Shown piece by piece: positions 7,724-15,464 of a DNA stretch of 33,827 bases. The translations under genes and the position numbers were made by a program. The notes under the pieces were generated by a model. That model did no database searches. It was not told the origin of the DNA and saw only the letters and a program-made list of their open reading frames with translations. Where the stretch lies: positions 1 to 33,827 of the forward strand of contig JAOZQY010000022.1 of assembly GCA_029931975.1 (NCBI GenBank), given 5' to 3'. Numbering within the stretch: the stretch's first letter is position 1; every line of letters begins with the position of its first letter. The DNA is from Bacteroidales bacterium. GTDB lineage: Bacteria; Bacteroidota; Bacteroidia; Bacteroidales; GCA-2748055.

Positions 7724-8329
7724 TTAACTCGATCGTTTTGTGAACATCCCAATGACTCGTTCCTCGTAAGAGCGGAGCAGCTCATCGGGCAACTCAACAC
7801 TGGGATAGGCGTAAACCATCAGTACCCCGAAGCCTTCAATCATGGCGGAGAGGGTAAGCATCTCCAGGGCGGGGTCCTCAAAATCCATATCTGTGAAATA
7901 GACCATCAGCATGGGGCCATATTGCTCCATGACATTGCTGAAGGGCTTGCCTTCCAGGAGCTCTTTGACCCCGGGTTGAAGTACAATGTTGATATATAGA
8001 ATCCAGAATTGCTGGTTCTCCCTGATACTGAAAAAGACTTTCCTGATGAATTTTGTCAGCTCCTCTGGGGTCAGCACCCCGTCATGGTTGGGGTCAAAAT
8101 AGTCCAAAAATTCACTTATACCCTCTTCTATGATGTCTGCCAGCAGGGCCTCTTTACTCTCAAAATAGTTATACATCAAGCCCTTGGAAATGCCAGCATG
8201 CCTGGCAAGCCTGGCAATGGAGCAGTTGGTGTAACCCTCCCGGGCAAAGAGCTCCAGGCCAGCTTCCATGATCTGAGCCCTTCGCGATTCGCGCATCTCT
8301 TCAAACTGTTCTGCTGTTCTTGGCGACAT
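7724..8329 (-). CDS. TetR/AcrR-family regulator with an embedded EF-hand motif
   Basis: A 201-residue transcriptional regulator, first gene of the export operon. The N-terminal HTH (about 16-62) has the family pattern FAREGYTNCSIARLARHAGISKGLMYNYFESKEALL. The C-terminal part is all-helical, as expected for the ligand and dimer domain. Residues 79-91, DPNHDGVLTPEEL, match every position of the canonical EF-hand calcium loop (D79, N81, D83, G84, L86, T87, E90). They are flanked by amphipathic helices (EFLDYF before, LTKFIRKVF after) that fit the E and F helices. An inverted repeat overlapping its own promoter suggests autoregulation. TetR assignment is firm; calcium sensing is inference from the motif. 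Confidence 0.93.
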   Translation of the reverse strand: MSPRTAEQFEEMRESRRAQIMEAGLELFAREGYTNCSIARLARHAGISKGLMYNYFESKEALLADIIEEGISEFLDYFDPNHDGVLTPEELTKFIRKVFFSIRENQQFWILYINIVLQPGVKELLEGKPFSNVMEQYGPMLMVYFTDMDFEDPALEMLTLSAMIEGFGVLMVYAYPSVELPDELLRSYEERVIGMFTKRSS

Positions 8330-8340
8330 GTGTTTATGAC

Positions 8341-8354
8341 TGACCGCTCGGTCA
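8341..8354. promoter_or_regulatory. Probable TetR operator (inverted repeat)
   Basis: TGACCG (8341-8346) and CGGTCA (8349-8354) form a perfect inverted repeat around CT, 12 bases upstream of the TetR start. Form and position are typical of TetR/AcrR operators. The right arm overlaps the TTTG end of the -7 promoter element on the minus strand, so bound repressor would block the operon promoter. It lies about 110 bases from the divergent sigma-factor gene. Confidence 0.75.
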
Positions 8355-8385
8355 AAGATAGCGTTATAGAGGTAGGAAAAGCAAA
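8353..8385 (-). promoter_or_regulatory. Bacteroidota-type promoter of the TetR-LolA-ABC-barrel operon
   Basis: On the minus strand TATCTTTG (8360-8353) matches the -7 consensus TAnnTTTG exactly. TTTG (8385-8382) supplies the -33 element, 21 bases upstream. Transcription would start near 8346, giving a leader of about 17 bases before the TetR ATG at 8329. The operator at 8341-8354 covers the -7/start region. Confidence 0.7.
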
Positions 8386-8463
8386 TAATTTTACTCTTTT
8401 TTCATTTTCTCTGTAACTTTCAAGAACCGACTTCGTCTTATTTACGCCAATCAGATTGATTTA

Positions 8464-8949
8464 ATGACGGTAGAAGAGTACAACAGGGCAGTGGATGCTT
8501 ATGCAGACAATCTATACAGGTTTGTAGTGAAGAACCTGAAGAATGACATGGCTTCTTCGGATGTTATCCAGGATACCTTTGAAAAGTTATGGATGAAACT
8601 GGAGGAGGTAAGCGCACTCAAGGTAAAAAGTTACCTGTTTACCTCGGCCTATCATACCATGATCGATTATATCCGGAAAGAGAAAAGGTATATAGATGTA
8701 AATCCTGTTCATATGCTTGAACTATCGGGCAATGACCAATACTCAGACCTGGGAGAGGTGCTGGAGCGGGCAGTTCAAAATCTGCCGGAGGATCAGAAAG
8801 CCGTGGTCATGCTGCGCGACTACGAAGGTTATTCATACCGGGAGATCGCAGAGATTACCGGGCTAAGCGAATCGCAGGTCAAGGTTTACATTTACAGGGC
8901 CAGGGTCTATTTGAAGGCTTATATAGGATCGATGGAACAAGTGATATAA
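8464..8949 (+). CDS. ECF-type RNA polymerase sigma factor
   Basis: A 161-residue sigma-70 family protein with region 2 (about 7-75; VIQDTFEKLWMKL and the -10-binding MIDYIRKEKR) and region 4 (about 97-151; LPEDQKAVVMLRDYEGYSYREIAEITGLSESQVKVYIYRAR). It lacks regions 1 and 3, as ECF factors do. It probably directs transcription of a small envelope-related regulon. It is divergent from the TetR operon. Six bases after its stop begins a one-helix membrane protein that looks like its anti-sigma factor. A poor match to the vegetative -7 element (TAACTTTC, 8414-8421) lies upstream. The family is firm; the regulon is unknown. Confidence 0.92.
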   Translation: MTVEEYNRAVDAYADNLYRFVVKNLKNDMASSDVIQDTFEKLWMKLEEVSALKVKSYLFTSAYHTMIDYIRKEKRYIDVNPVHMLELSGNDQYSDLGEVLERAVQNLPEDQKAVVMLRDYEGYSYREIAEITGLSESQVKVYIYRARVYLKAYIGSMEQVI

Positions 8950-8955
8950 AGAAAG

Positions 8956-10050
8956 ATGGGTATTAACAGACATAACTATGAGGCATTTTTGCTGGACTTG
9001 CTGGAAGGCAGATTGTCTGTTGATGACCGACGGCAATTGGATGAGTTTCTGCTGTTGAATCCAGGTTGCAAGGGTGATATTCTGGAAGGGGAACTCTGGT
9101 TTCTGGAGCCTGAAAAGGTCTCTTTCCCCGGATCGGGGGCTTTGAAAAAAGAGCTTCCCGGCGAGACCTCATTGCTGACCGATCATAACTTTGATCTCTT
9201 TTCCATTGCGCGGATGGAGGGTGATCTCACTGATGAGCAGGAAACGGCCCACCAGGCTGTAATCGATGTCGATACTCAGAAAGCCGGCCAATGGAGAGAG
9301 TGGCAGAAGACCAGGATGATTCCGGAGTCTGTGCTGCTGAAGGAGAAAGCGCAGTTATACCACAGGAAGGGATCCGGAAGCAGGGTGCTCTGGCTCAGAA
9401 CGGTTTCTGCTGCAGCTGCAGTTACACTGCTTATTGTACTCTTCAGGATAGGCCTCATTCTTCCTCAGAAGGAATTGAGCCTGGAAGTGCTCCCTGAAGC
9501 AGAAAGCGCGCAAGTTCCTGACACTCCTGATCAACCGGAAGTTCAGAAGAGCGAAACCAGCCAGGTTGAGGTTCAGTCGCACCAGGAAACACTTGATCCA
9601 CAAGTGCAAAAGGCCAGGAACCCTGTTATGTTTTCCATTAAAAAGGAGCATGAGCTTCCTGCTGAGGTGCAAGAACATATCAAGCCAAAGGACGATATGC
9701 AGCCTCGCCCTCTTCGAATCGCGGAATATATGAAAAATACTGTCCTGCTGCCTGGAGAAGTTGTTCCGGACCGGATTGTGCCACTTGAAATTCCACCCGT
9801 TCCTATTCACCTGGGTAGTTTGACCGTTGCACAGCTTGTACACTTGGACCCACAGGTGCTGTTTGATGAGTATACCAGGGAGCGGGACTTTTCCATGTGG
9901 ACCATCGCCAATACCGGTCTAAAGGGGATCAACAGGATTACTGGTTCAGATATCTCACTGATGGCCTCCCGTGATGAAGAGGGGGAAGTCTCCGGGTTCC
10001 AGCTGAAATCCAGGCGCTTTTCCATGACCAGGCCGCTGGGAAGGGAATAA
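8956..10050 (+). CDS. Anti-sigma-factor-like single-pass membrane protein
   Basis: A 364-residue protein directly following the ECF sigma gene, with a six-base gap. The N-terminal region (1-140) is cytoplasmic. It begins with HNYEAFLLDLLEGRLSVDDR, resembling the start of Bacteroidota proteins annotated as anti-sigma factors. One membrane helix lies at about 146-169, preceded by RKGSGSRVLWLR. The periplasmic part (170-364) starts with a Pro/Gln/Glu-rich linker (about 180-240). It ends in a compact region containing NTGLKGINRITGSDISLMASRDEEG, which looks like a conserved C-terminal domain. Gene order and topology suggest that it holds the sigma factor at the membrane and responds to an envelope signal. 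No FecR or zinc-finger motif is evident. Confidence 0.75.
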   Translation: MGINRHNYEAFLLDLLEGRLSVDDRRQLDEFLLLNPGCKGDILEGELWFLEPEKVSFPGSGALKKELPGETSLLTDHNFDLFSIARMEGDLTDEQETAHQAVIDVDTQKAGQWREWQKTRMIPESVLLKEKAQLYHRKGSGSRVLWLRTVSAAAAVTLLIVLFRIGLILPQKELSLEVLPEAESAQVPDTPDQPEVQKSETSQVEVQSHQETLDPQVQKARNPVMFSIKKEHELPAEVQEHIKPKDDMQPRPLRIAEYMKNTVLLPGEVVPDRIVPLEIPPVPIHLGSLTVAQLVHLDPQVLFDEYTRERDFSMWTIANTGLKGINRITGSDISLMASRDEEGEVSGFQLKSRRFSMTRPLGRE

Positions 10051-10076
10051 TAATTTAAGCGGCATGCAACCTGTAT

Positions 10077-10110
10077 GCATGGGTTTTGTCTTTAGAGATA
10101 AAACCCATGC
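10077..10110 (+). promoter_or_regulatory. 11-bp perfect hairpin just upstream of the exported-protein gene
   Basis: GCATGGGTTTT (10077-10087) pairs perfectly with AAAACCCATGC (10100-10110) around a 12-base loop. It lies between the stop of the anti-sigma-like gene (10050) and the proposed ATG at 10118, ending seven bases before that start. No U run follows, so it is unlikely to be a terminator. It would lie over the ribosome landing site and may reduce expression of the third gene or protect the message. Confidence 0.6.
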
Positions 10111-10117
10111 CATAATC

Positions 10118-10711
10118 ATGAAGAGATTTACTACTGTTTTGTTGATGCTGGCTATTCTTATAGCTGCTTATTCGCAAGAGAAAGAATACCAGACAATCTT
10201 TGATAACCAGGACCTTCGTATCTCCGGAATGGGAGGGCCCTTCATGCAGTTTACCTCAGTTGCTAATGAGTTAGGGCATATGATGGGTGGCGGCGGTGGC
10301 GTTCTGCTGAACAATTTTTTCTTTGGTGGCTACGGACTTGGGCTGACCAATGTTATTCCCGATTATGTAAATGATAATCCTGCTGATCGCCTGACTCTTG
10401 GTCATGGCGGTTTCTGGATTGGCTACTCATTGTTCGGGCAAAAACCCATCCATCTGTCTTTCTCCTCTATGATTGGTTGGGGAGAGTTTGGGGTCATGAA
10501 ATCTGATGGCTATTATCCTTTTGTGAGGGATAAAATATTTGTGGTGGCTCCCACAGTTGAAGTTGAAGTGAACCTGACAAGGTATTTCAGGATAGGAGCT
10601 GGTGCTTCATACAACCTTTATACCATGATGGATGAGCAAATGCATGGATATAAAAGCAGCGATATATCGGCCCCGGGAGGATTCCTCAGCTTTAAATTCG
10701 GATGGTTTTAG
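10118..10711 (+). CDS. Small exported protein, probable outer-membrane barrel, unknown function
   Basis: I choose the ATG at 10118 because it begins a textbook signal peptide (MKRFTTVLLMLAILIAAYSQ). The in-frame ATG at 10064 would add 18 residues that cover the hairpin and would spoil the signal. The product is then 197 residues. After cleavage it is rich in Gly and aromatic residues (GGPFMQF, GHMMGGGGG, GGYGLGL) and ends in GGFLSFKFGWF, a pattern of beta strands with a terminal aromatic as in small outer-membrane barrels. It follows the sigma/anti-sigma pair on the same strand and may be co-transcribed with them. I do not recognise a named family. Confidence 0.75.
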   Translation: MKRFTTVLLMLAILIAAYSQEKEYQTIFDNQDLRISGMGGPFMQFTSVANELGHMMGGGGGVLLNNFFFGGYGLGLTNVIPDYVNDNPADRLTLGHGGFWIGYSLFGQKPIHLSFSSMIGWGEFGVMKSDGYYPFVRDKIFVVAPTVEVEVNLTRYFRIGAGASYNLYTMMDEQMHGYKSSDISAPGGFLSFKFGWF

Positions 10712-10777
10712 CTGATTGATTTCAGTGTTTTTTTGTTACTTATTCAAATAGGATGGAGATACTTTCATTACATTTGA

Positions 10778-11716
10778 ATGAATATGAAAAAAGGCAAGGG
10801 AACAGTCATTAAATCAACGGGAGGTCAGTATCTGGTGAAGATTGAGGACAACAAAGTGATCTCATGCAGCATCAGGGGTTTATTCAGGATCAAAGGTATT
10901 CGGGCCACCAATCCGGTTGCCGTGGGAGATCATGTTGGGTTTGAGTGGATGGAGGATGGTAGCGGCGGTATTATTACAAGCATCAGGGAACGTAGCAATT
11001 ATATTATCCGCAAATCCTCTAATCTTTCAAAGGAATACCAGCTCCTGGCCACCAATGTGGATTTTGCCTGGCTCATGATAAGTATGACTATGCCCAGGAC
11101 CATGACTCCATTTATCGACCGCTTCCTGGTGTCGGCCGAAGCATACAGGATTCCAGTGATTATTCTGTTTAATAAGACCGATCTATATGGAGAAGCTGAA
11201 CACGAAGAGATGAACTATCTAAGTTCAGTTTATTCAGATATTGGGTACCGTTGTATGCAAATGTCCCTTCAAACAAGGGACGGTGTTGAGGAGGTCAGGA
11301 AGGAAATGGCTGGAAAAGTAAGTGTTATATCAGGTAATTCAGGAGTTGGAAAATCAACCCTGATCAATGTTCTTGACCCCACCATACGATTGAAAATCGG
11401 GAATATTTCTGAGTATCATAAAACGGGGAAGCATACAACAACCTTCTCAGAAATGTTTGAATTATCTTCCGGGATCAGGATTATCGACACACCCGGGATC
11501 AGGGGGTTTGGGACCATTGATATAGAACGGGAGGAACTGTTTCACTTTTTCCCGGAAATTTTCAGGGCAAGCAAAAAGTGTAAATTTCATAACTGCATTC
11601 ATTTGCATGAACCTGATTGTGGTGTAAAAGAAGAGGTGGAGCAGGGAAGCATCAGCGAATTCAGATATATTAACTACCTGATGATGATGGAAGAGGAGGG
11701 AGGAAAATACCGATAG
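10778..11716 (+). CDS. rsgA: Ribosome small-subunit biogenesis GTPase RsgA
   Basis: A circularly permuted GTPase that acts late in 30S ribosomal subunit maturation. The 312-residue product has an N-terminal OB fold (about 5-75), then the permuted G domain with NKTD (132-135) before the P-loop GNSGVGKS (186-193). The switch region TGKHTTTF and DTPG (237-240) follow. The C-terminal zinc site has C268, C273, H275 and C281 (CKFHNCIHLHEPDC). All motifs are intact. A second in-frame ATG at 10784 (MKKGKG) is an equally possible start. The 66-base gap before it and the change of function suggest its own transcription unit. Confidence 0.95.
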   Translation: MNMKKGKGTVIKSTGGQYLVKIEDNKVISCSIRGLFRIKGIRATNPVAVGDHVGFEWMEDGSGGIITSIRERSNYIIRKSSNLSKEYQLLATNVDFAWLMISMTMPRTMTPFIDRFLVSAEAYRIPVIILFNKTDLYGEAEHEEMNYLSSVYSDIGYRCMQMSLQTRDGVEEVRKEMAGKVSVISGNSGVGKSTLINVLDPTIRLKIGNISEYHKTGKHTTTFSEMFELSSGIRIIDTPGIRGFGTIDIEREELFHFFPEIFRASKKCKFHNCIHLHEPDCGVKEEVEQGSISEFRYINYLMMMEEEGGKYR

Positions 11717-11808
11717 CTGCATTGCTCAGCTGTTAGTAACTATCATTCTGTTTTCTGAATCCTGTAAAAAATAGTTTTTAAGTTTATAGATTACCATCGA
11801 ATAGCTTG

Positions 11809-14673
11809 ATGATCAAAAATAATTTAATAACAGGAGTTATTCTAGCTGTGGTTTTGGCCTTGAATGTCATCACCATTTATCGTGTTAATCAGCGATATAT
11901 AGAAAATCTGAATCAGACACTTTTGTCACAGTCCGTGAGCTGTGGTGAAAATATGGAGACAACGCTTTTGCAGTTTTCCAGTGATATCAACCATGAGTTG
12001 AATATGTACAACTATGCGGAGATTTTTAATGACCCTGCAAAGTTTAAAGAAGCCACCGGTAGCCTTCGTCTTTTTTATACCAAGTACCGTGATTTGATAA
12101 GCAGGATCACGGTGTACGACAATCAAAAGAATTTGTATGCACTTTATCTGGATACGGAGGATAAGTTTGGAAGAGCGGACCATTTTGTGGTGGATAGTTT
12201 TGCTACCCGAAGACAGGAGCCGCTGTTTGCCCGGGACAAGATAGAGTTGGACGGAGTCATGCTGAAGTACTACTATCCATATTTTGGACAGGATGCGGTG
12301 AATGGTAATATCGTTGTTCAACTGGACCTGCAACGGTTTACGGATTTGGTGTTTAAGCTCTATCCACAGAGCTCCACCAAAAGCTGGCAATGGGTTCTGG
12401 ATACAGAGGGAGATATTATTATCGATAATTTCGATGCCGATTCTCTTGAAATTGATGGACTTAAGGCCCTGACGGATAGCGTAAATGCAGAGACCTCTGG
12501 AATGATCGAACATTATATAAATGGCGATAAAAAAGGACGGGAAAGAGTATATACCGCTTATTACCCGCTGAGTATTTATGGCAGGAAGATAGGGCTTATG
12601 TTTTCTATGGCACGGGGACAAATATTTGATTTTTACCTGTCCAGCAACCTGATGGCTAGTATTGTGACTCAGTTGCTGATAACCGGACTGGTTATTTATT
12701 TGCTTGTCTTATTGGGAAAGCAAAAGAAGCAGGAGAAGAAATTGAAGCTTTCAGAGATTGTATTAAGACAGGAGCTGGAACATTTTCCCATGGGAATATT
12801 AATTCTAGATAAAAAGAATATCATTCGCAACATCAATAATGCAGCTCAGAGGATGTTGTTTCTGGGAAAATCACAAGACCTGGTGGGCAGAGACTTTTCA
12901 AAGCAATTCTTAATTTCAAATAGATATCTCCTGAGCGATGCTCCCAGCCCTTTTATGGACGATTCTCATTACCTTTATTATGAGAAGGATGGGATGGAGA
13001 CAGTGATTTACAGGTCAGAACGGGCTACTAATATTGGTGGGGAGGAGTTGAGGCTCATTGCCCTGATTGATGTTTCTCCGCTTGAAAAATCAAGAAAAGG
13101 GGAGGTTGCTGCCAATAAGGCAAAATCCGATTTCCTGGCAGCCATGAGTCACGAGATTCGTACCCCGATGAACGGAATCCTGGGGATGGTGAATAGTCTC
13201 CTTGAAGAAAAAGCAGGCAAGGAACTCCAGGGTAAAATAGAGGTTATTAAGAGATCGGCCGAGTTGCTGATGACCATCATTAATGATATTCTGGATTTTT
13301 CAAAAATTGAAGCAGGGCGGATGATGATGGAGGAGATACCTTTCAACCTGTCAGAGGAGATGGAACTTGTTGGAGAATTATTTAAACCTCTGGCAGAGGA
13401 GAAAGGTTTAAGACTTCAAATCGAAATACGTCCCGATGTGCCCAATAAATTAATCGGGGATCCATTCAGGCTACGGCAGGTTATTTCCAACCTGGTGAGC
13501 AATTCTGTGAAATTTACCGAAAAGGGAAAAATAGTTATTGGGGCTACCCTGATGGAATCCTTCAGGAACCATGTAAATATACTTTTCACTGTTGAGGATA
13601 CCGGAATAGGAATTCCAAAGGACCGTATCAAGGAAATTTTCGGATCCTACACCCAGGCCAGGGGATCGGTGCAGCGCAAGTTTGGGGGAACCGGACTTGG
13701 AACTGCTATTGCCAAGCAACTGGTGGAACTAATGCATGGAGAAATCTGGGTGGAGAGCCCTTCGACAATCGGAATCGATGATGATTACCCCGGGTCCAAG
13801 TTCAGCTTCACCATTGAGGCCTATTCAAATGAACGGATTCCAAAGAAATTTGATTTCAGCAGTATTTCCAGGCTTAGTGATATCAATGTGTTGATATTGA
13901 CAAAAGAGTCTGATCCGGAAAAAAACACTATGACCCGGATGCTGCAAAAATTCGGATTGAACGTGGTGACCAAGATTTACCAGGACAGTACAGTCGATAG
14001 TGTAACACATCACCTGCAGGTAAACTCGGAGGAGTATCAGATGATTGTGCTGGTGGATAAAAATCAGCTGGACGGATTTGCTCTGGCCCAGGGAATGAAA
14101 AACAGCAACCTGATTGAGTACTATCCCATTGTACTGGTAAGCTCCAACGATAAAACCGGGAACTATAAAACCTGTCGGAAACTGGGTATAGATTACTACC
14201 TTATCGAGCCTTTTGAGACCAAGGAAGTCATTGATATTCTGGATGAGAATTATCCTGGTATTGAGGACCGGAAGGTCCTTGAACCAATGATTAATGCGCT
14301 TCCCGAAGAGCTGTCCATCCTAATTGCCGAAGACAACCTGATCAATCAGAAGGTGGCACAATCCATTTTCAAGAATATAGGCTACGAGATTGAGATTGCT
14401 AAAAACGGAATTGAAGCTGTTGCTATGGTGGAGGAGCAGAGGTTTGATGTGATCTTCATGGATCTGCTGATGCCTGAAATGGATGGCTACCAGGCTACCG
14501 ATCAGATCAGGGAAGCAGGACACATCCTACCCATCGTTGCCATGTCGGCCGATGAAACCCCTGAAACCAGGAATGCTGCATTTGAGGCTGGTATGAATGA
14601 TTACCTGATGAAACCGGCCAGAGTAGAGAGTATTAAACAACTATTGATCAAATTATTTTCAAAAACAATTTAG
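11809..14673 (+). CDS. Hybrid sensor histidine kinase with two receiver-like domains
   Basis: A membrane sensor of 954 residues, starting at the ATG at 11809 rather than the TTG just before it. Order: membrane helix (about 6-26), periplasmic Cache-like sensor (27-278), second helix (about 280-302), PAS-like domain (about 316-425), HisKA with phospho-accepting H448 (MSHEIRTPMNG). The HATPase has an N-box VISNLVSNSVKF, DTGIGIP and GTGLGTAIAKQL. A receiver-like domain (about 690-805) follows, then a complete receiver (about 834-953; AEDN, phospho-acceptor D885 in FMDLLMPEMDG, MKP lysine). The first receiver-like domain has a shortened acceptor loop and a Glu where the invariant Lys should be, so it is probably inactive. 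There is no Hpt or output domain. The stand-alone receiver at 1598-2023 is a possible downstream partner. Confidence 0.93.
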   Translation: MIKNNLITGVILAVVLALNVITIYRVNQRYIENLNQTLLSQSVSCGENMETTLLQFSSDINHELNMYNYAEIFNDPAKFKEATGSLRLFYTKYRDLISRITVYDNQKNLYALYLDTEDKFGRADHFVVDSFATRRQEPLFARDKIELDGVMLKYYYPYFGQDAVNGNIVVQLDLQRFTDLVFKLYPQSSTKSWQWVLDTEGDIIIDNFDADSLEIDGLKALTDSVNAETSGMIEHYINGDKKGRERVYTAYYPLSIYGRKIGLMFSMARGQIFDFYLSSNLMASIVTQLLITGLVIYLLVLLGKQKKQEKKLKLSEIVLRQELEHFPMGILILDKKNIIRNINNAAQRMLFLGKSQDLVGRDFSKQFLISNRYLLSDAPSPFMDDSHYLYYEKDGMETVIYRSERATNIGGEELRLIALIDVSPLEKSRKGEVAANKAKSDFLAAMSHEIRTPMNGILGMVNSLLEEKAGKELQGKIEVIKRSAELLMTIINDILDFSKIEAGRMMMEEIPFNLSEEMELVGELFKPLAEEKGLRLQIEIRPDVPNKLIGDPFRLRQVISNLVSNSVKFTEKGKIVIGATLMESFRNHVNILFTVEDTGIGIPKDRIKEIFGSYTQARGSVQRKFGGTGLGTAIAKQLVELMHGEIWVESPSTIGIDDDYPGSKFSFTIEAYSNERIPKKFDFSSISRLSDINVLILTKESDPEKNTMTRMLQKFGLNVVTKIYQDSTVDSVTHHLQVNSEEYQMIVLVDKNQLDGFALAQGMKNSNLIEYYPIVLVSSNDKTGNYKTCRKLGIDYYLIEPFETKEVIDILDENYPGIEDRKVLEPMINALPEELSILIAEDNLINQKVAQSIFKNIGYEIEIAKNGIEAVAMVEEQRFDVIFMDLLMPEMDGYQATDQIREAGHILPIVAMSADETPETRNAAFEAGMNDYLMKPARVESIKQLLIKLFSKTI

Positions 14674-14678
14674 AAGTC

Positions 14679-15446
14679 ATGCAATCACATGATTTAGATT
14701 ACAGGATTATCGGAGATGATATCCAGCTGGTGGAGGTTGAACTTGACCCCATGGAGACCGTTATAGCTGAGGCGGGAACAATGATGTATATGGACAGCCA
14801 GATTCGTTTTGACACGAAGATGGGAGATGGTTCCGATCCCAATCAAAACCTGATGGGGAAACTCCTATCTGCCGGAACCCGTGTGCTTACCGGGGAATCG
14901 TTGTTTGTAACCCATTTTACAAATCAGGGAGGAAGCAAACAACGGGTGGCCTTTGCCGCACCCTATCCCGGGAAGATTGTTCCCGTTGAACTGGGTCTCC
15001 TGGGAGGATCCCTGGTTGTTCAGAAAGATGGCTTCCTGTGCGCGGCCAAAGGGACAAAAATATCCATCACTTTGAATCGAAGAATTGGAAGCGGACTTGT
15101 CGGTGGTGAAGGATTTATTCTCCAGAAGCTTCAGGGGGATGGAAAGGCATTTATGCATGCAGGAGGCACTGTGATTGAACGACGATTAAATAATGAGTCT
15201 TTGAAAATCGATACAGGTTGTGTCGTAGGATTTACACCGGGCATTGAGTTCAATATTGAAACCTCCGGGAATCTGCGTTCCATGATATTCGGGGGAGAGG
15301 GAATTTTCCTGGCCACTCTTAGCGGTACGGGCACCGTATGGCTTCAGTCCATGCCCATTCGGAAGCTGGTTCAGGCAATTTCGCCCTATGGAAAGAACGT
15401 TAGCAAGGAAGGGCGTTCCATCCTTGGGAATTTCCTTGAACGATAG
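14679..15446 (+). CDS. AIM24 / TIGR00266 family protein
   Basis: A cytosolic 255-residue protein of the AIM24-like family, recognised by the opening LVEVELDPMETVIAEAGTMMYMD and by the Gly-rich repeats GGEGFILQKLQGDGKAFMHAGGT and GGEGIFLATLSGTGTVWLQS. These build a symmetrical beta structure. The eukaryotic member is a mitochondrial inner-membrane organising factor; the bacterial role is not established. The gene starts five bases after the hybrid kinase gene ends and lies 18 bases before mnmH, so it is probably in one transcript with them. No catalytic residues are known. Confidence 0.88.
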   Translation: MQSHDLDYRIIGDDIQLVEVELDPMETVIAEAGTMMYMDSQIRFDTKMGDGSDPNQNLMGKLLSAGTRVLTGESLFVTHFTNQGGSKQRVAFAAPYPGKIVPVELGLLGGSLVVQKDGFLCAAKGTKISITLNRRIGSGLVGGEGFILQKLQGDGKAFMHAGGTVIERRLNNESLKIDTGCVVGFTPGIEFNIETSGNLRSMIFGGEGIFLATLSGTGTVWLQSMPIRKLVQAISPYGKNVSKEGRSILGNFLER

Positions 15447-15464
15447 TTACATTACCTTTTGCTC

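Noticed and set aside
8414-8421. TAACTTTC as promoter of the sigma gene
   Set aside because: It misses the last consensus base and has no clear -33 element; I mention it only inside the sigma-gene entry.
10077-10110. The 11-bp hairpin as an intrinsic terminator
   Set aside because: No run of T follows on either strand (CATAATC on plus, ATACAGG on minus), so termination by this element alone is unlikely.
10064-10117. Upstream ATG for the small exported protein
   Set aside because: The extension covers the hairpin and places 18 polar residues before the signal peptide; the ATG at 10118 gives a normal signal sequence.
10769-10776. TACATTTG, an exact -7 promoter match just before rsgA
   Set aside because: It lies one base before the ATG, so transcription would start inside the gene, and no TTTG is found at -33 spacing. 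It would only work with a near-leaderless start at 10784, so I treat it as chance.
11715-11731. Weak inverted repeat AGCTG...CAGCT after rsgA as terminator
   Set aside because: Only five base pairs and no U run; too weak to call.
11926-12621. 231-codon minus-strand frame inside the hybrid kinase gene
   Set aside because: It is opposite the sensor domain, has no recognisable motif and no upstream signals; the plus-strand gene explains the sequence.
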